DNA from: Paenirhodobacter ferrireducens
GTDB lineage: Bacteria > Pseudomonadota > Alphaproteobacteria > Rhodobacterales > Rhodobacteraceae
Length of the DNA stretch: 64,000 nucleotides
Direction: 5' to 3'
NCBI RefSeq assembly: GCF_004022265.1
Contig: NZ_SAVB01000021.1
Span: 1-64,000 of the forward strand
Part shown: positions 62,555-64,000 of the stretch, in pieces
How positions within the stretch are numbered: the first letter of the stretch is position 1
Layout of the letters: each line of letters begins with the position of its first letter
Notes under the pieces: generated by a model
Database searches by the model: none
Seen by the model: only the letters and a program-made list of their open reading frames with translations
What the model was told of the DNA's origin: nothing
Program-made: the position numbers and the translations under genes

Positions 62555-63684
62555 CAGTTGGCCCCCCCGTTCGTCGCAGGCGTGGTCTTGCGAAGCTGGT
62601 CGAGCGGCAGATAGGGCTGCACGCCCGATTGCCCGTCGACCACCACCTTGTCGACGTCGCCCAGGATGCGGCCCATGGTTTCGTAGAACATCCGCCGCTT
62701 CGTCACCTCGGGCGCCTTGCGATATTCCTCGTAGACCGATGTGAAGCGCGCGGCCTCGCCCTGGGCGTCGTTCACCACCTGAGCGCGATAGGCCTCGGCC
62801 TGTTCCTGCAGCTGTGCGGCCTGGCCGCGGGCACCGGCTGTCGCCTTGTTCGAATAGGCGTCGGCTTCCTTCTCGAGCTTGTCGCGCTCCTGTTGCGCGG
62901 CCTGCACGTCGCGGAAGCTGTCGATCACCTCCTTCGGCGGGTCGGCGCGGTTGAAGTTCACCCGCACGATGTTGATGCCCACGTCATAGCTGTCGAGCGT
63001 CGCCTGCACCGCCGTGCGCAGATCGGCGCCGATCGCGCCGCGGTCGCGGTTCAGGATCGGCGCGAGTTCCGAACGCGCGATGATATCACGCATCGCGGAT
63101 TCCGAGACGGCGCGGATCGTGTCTTCCGGATCGGCGAGGTTGAACAGGTATTTCGTCGGGTCCGAGATGTTCCAGACCACCTGGAACTCGATGTCGACGA
63201 TGTTCTGGTCGCGGGTCAGCATCAGCCCCGAATCCATCGAACCGCCGCGCCCGGTGCCAAGCTCTGTGGTGCGTTCGTCGGTGACCGGGATCACCTCGGC
63301 CGTCACCACTGGCCAGGGCGCGAAATTGAGCCCCGGGTTGCCGGTCGCGTAATACTTGCCGAACATCAGCTCGATCGAGCGCTCGTTCTGCTGCACCGTG
63401 TAGAACGACCCCCAGGCCCAGAGCGCAACCGCGGCCAGCGCCACGAGGCCGATCGTGCCGCCGGTCATCGCCGGCCCCTTCGGCAGCCCGCCGCCCGGAC
63501 GTCCGCCGCCCGAGCCGCCACGCCCGCCCATCAGCACCTTCAGCTGCTCGGAGCCTTTCTTCATGAGATCTTCGATCTCGGGGATTGCGGGCGGCTCGCC
63601 CGGCCGCCGCTGTCCGGGCCGTCGGTTGTCGTCGCGGTCGTCACCGTTGCCGCCGCCCGTCCCCCAGGGACCTCCGTTGCTCAT
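62554..63684 (-). CDS. hflK: membrane protease modulator HflK
   Basis: A 376-residue SPFH protein. The Gly/Asp-rich cytoplasmic N-terminus (MSNGGPWGTGGGNGDDRDDN) is followed by a membrane helix (about 73-94; GTIGLVALAAVALWAWGSFY), the SPFH domain (VQQNERSIELMFGKYYATGN) and the C-terminal helix region with DAYSNKATAGARGQAAQLQE. It forms the HflKC cage around FtsH. GAGGGAAA precedes the ATG. It begins the hflK-hflC-(DUF2065)-degP row. Confidence 0.95.
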   Translation of the reverse strand: MSNGGPWGTGGGNGDDRDDNRRPGQRRPGEPPAIPEIEDLMKKGSEQLKVLMGGRGGSGGGRPGGGLPKGPAMTGGTIGLVALAAVALWAWGSFYTVQQNERSIELMFGKYYATGNPGLNFAPWPVVTAEVIPVTDERTTELGTGRGGSMDSGLMLTRDQNIVDIEFQVVWNISDPTKYLFNLADPEDTIRAVSESAMRDIIARSELAPILNRDRGAIGADLRTAVQATLDSYDVGINIVRVNFNRADPPKEVIDSFRDVQAAQQERDKLEKEADAYSNKATAGARGQAAQLQEQAEAYRAQVVNDAQGEAARFTSVYEEYRKAPEVTKRRMFYETMGRILGDVDKVVVDGQSGVQPYLPLDQLRKTTPATNGGAN

Positions 63685-63738
63685 TTTCCCTCGCCTTTCA
63701 TTGTTGTCCCGTCCGAGGTGGGGACTGATTGGTCGATG

Positions 63739-64000
63739 TCAAGCGTGCCGGACGGGCTTGCGCATCGTCACCAGCTCTTCCGCCATCGTCGGGTGCACCG
63801 CGCAGGTCGCGTCGAACTGCTCCTTGGTGGCGCCCATCTTCATCGCGATCGCCGCCAGCTGGATCATCTCGCCCGCCTCCGGTGCGACGATATGACAGCC
63901 CAGAACCCGCCGCGTCGCCTTCGACACGACGAGCTTCATCAGCACCTTCTCGTCGCCGCCTGCAAAGGCCGAGCGCATCGGGCGGAAGGCCGAGACATAG
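63739..64000 (-). CDS. gor: glutathione reductase, C-terminal fragment
   Basis: The last 86 residues or so of a glutathione-disulfide reductase, cut by the window edge. The end contains LGCHIVAPEAGEMIQLAAIA and the active-site His-Glu pair in CAVHPTMAEELVTM, which acts with the redox disulfide of the partner subunit. The N-terminal FAD and NADPH domains lie beyond base 64000. It reduces oxidised glutathione with NADPH. It is 54 bases upstream of hflK, on the same strand. Confidence 0.9.
   Translation of the reverse strand, partial: YVSAFRPMRSAFAGGDEKVLMKLVVSKATRRVLGCHIVAPEAGEMIQLAAIAMKMGATKEQFDATCAVHPTMAEELVTMRKPVRHA

Overview
The window is a contiguous stretch of a very GC-rich alphaproteobacterial chromosome, most likely from the family Rhodobacteraceae (Rhodobacter and relatives). 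The evidence is the divergent putR-putA pair, an FdVI-type [2Fe-2S] ferredoxin, a PhaR-controlled polyhydroxyalkanoate (PHA) cluster, an hflKC-degP row and intergenic palindromic repeats that often carry the string GAAATACCTCGGGGG. No tRNA, rRNA, insertion sequence, prophage or CRISPR array was seen. Gene density is high and most genes are housekeeping or core metabolism.

Layout. 1-6000: the 3' end of etfA, then an AraC regulator divergent from an amine or amino-acid catabolic row (APC permease, ornithine-cyclodeaminase-like protein, RidA-like protein, FAD amine/amino-acid oxidase). 6000-10600: a giant secreted RTX metalloprotease with a nidogen-like domain, and a small Tat-exported protein. 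10700-19400: lipoate ligase, putR/putA (proline to glutamate), a nitrilase-family amidase, proS and a dihaem cytochrome c peroxidase. 19400-25000: lipoprotein release (lolC, lolD), an Spx/ArsC-like protein, a methyltransferase, a cold-shock protein and thrS. 25100-29500: an exbB-exbD-exbD-tonB operon, two alpha/beta hydrolases (one without its nucleophile serine) and a small basic ORF.

29500-32100: ilvI-ilvN behind a classical attenuator. I could read a 15-residue leader peptide (MLSLLIVVGDTRMGR), a terminator and a competing hairpin. 32500-35000: two TRAP transporter membrane subunits without a binding protein next to them. 35200-38700: a four-gene biotin-dependent, probably sodium-pumping acyl-CoA decarboxylase (methylmalonyl-CoA type). 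38770-43260: the PHA cluster phaZ / phaC-phaP-phaR. Four CTGC-N3-GCAG operators lie in it: two in the phaP promoter, one before phaR and one inside the start of phaC. 43400-50100: a class III aminotransferase divergent from a LysR regulator, then pyrG, secG, purA and a DUF2842 protein.

50100-64000: a 798-residue protein of unknown function, thiamine pyrophosphokinase, a DMT exporter, an FMN reductase divergent from an AraC regulator, and purU. Next come a YjhX (TopAI)-like toxin with a GNAT (YjhQ-like) partner behind a probable leader ORF, then fdxE, a peptidoglycan-binding protein, a cysteine hydrolase, degP, a frame-disrupted DUF2065 remnant, hflC, hflK and the 3' end of gor.

The most interesting items are regulatory or subtle: the leader ORF and alternative hairpins before the YjhX/GNAT pair, the structured pyrG leader that pairs with its own ribosome-binding region, the ilv attenuator, the PhaR operators, the intergenic repeat family, an ExbD paralogue with Asn in place of the membrane Asp, and a hydrolase with Trp in place of its nucleophile Ser. 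All functional calls come from reading the sequence and from family knowledge; no database search was run.
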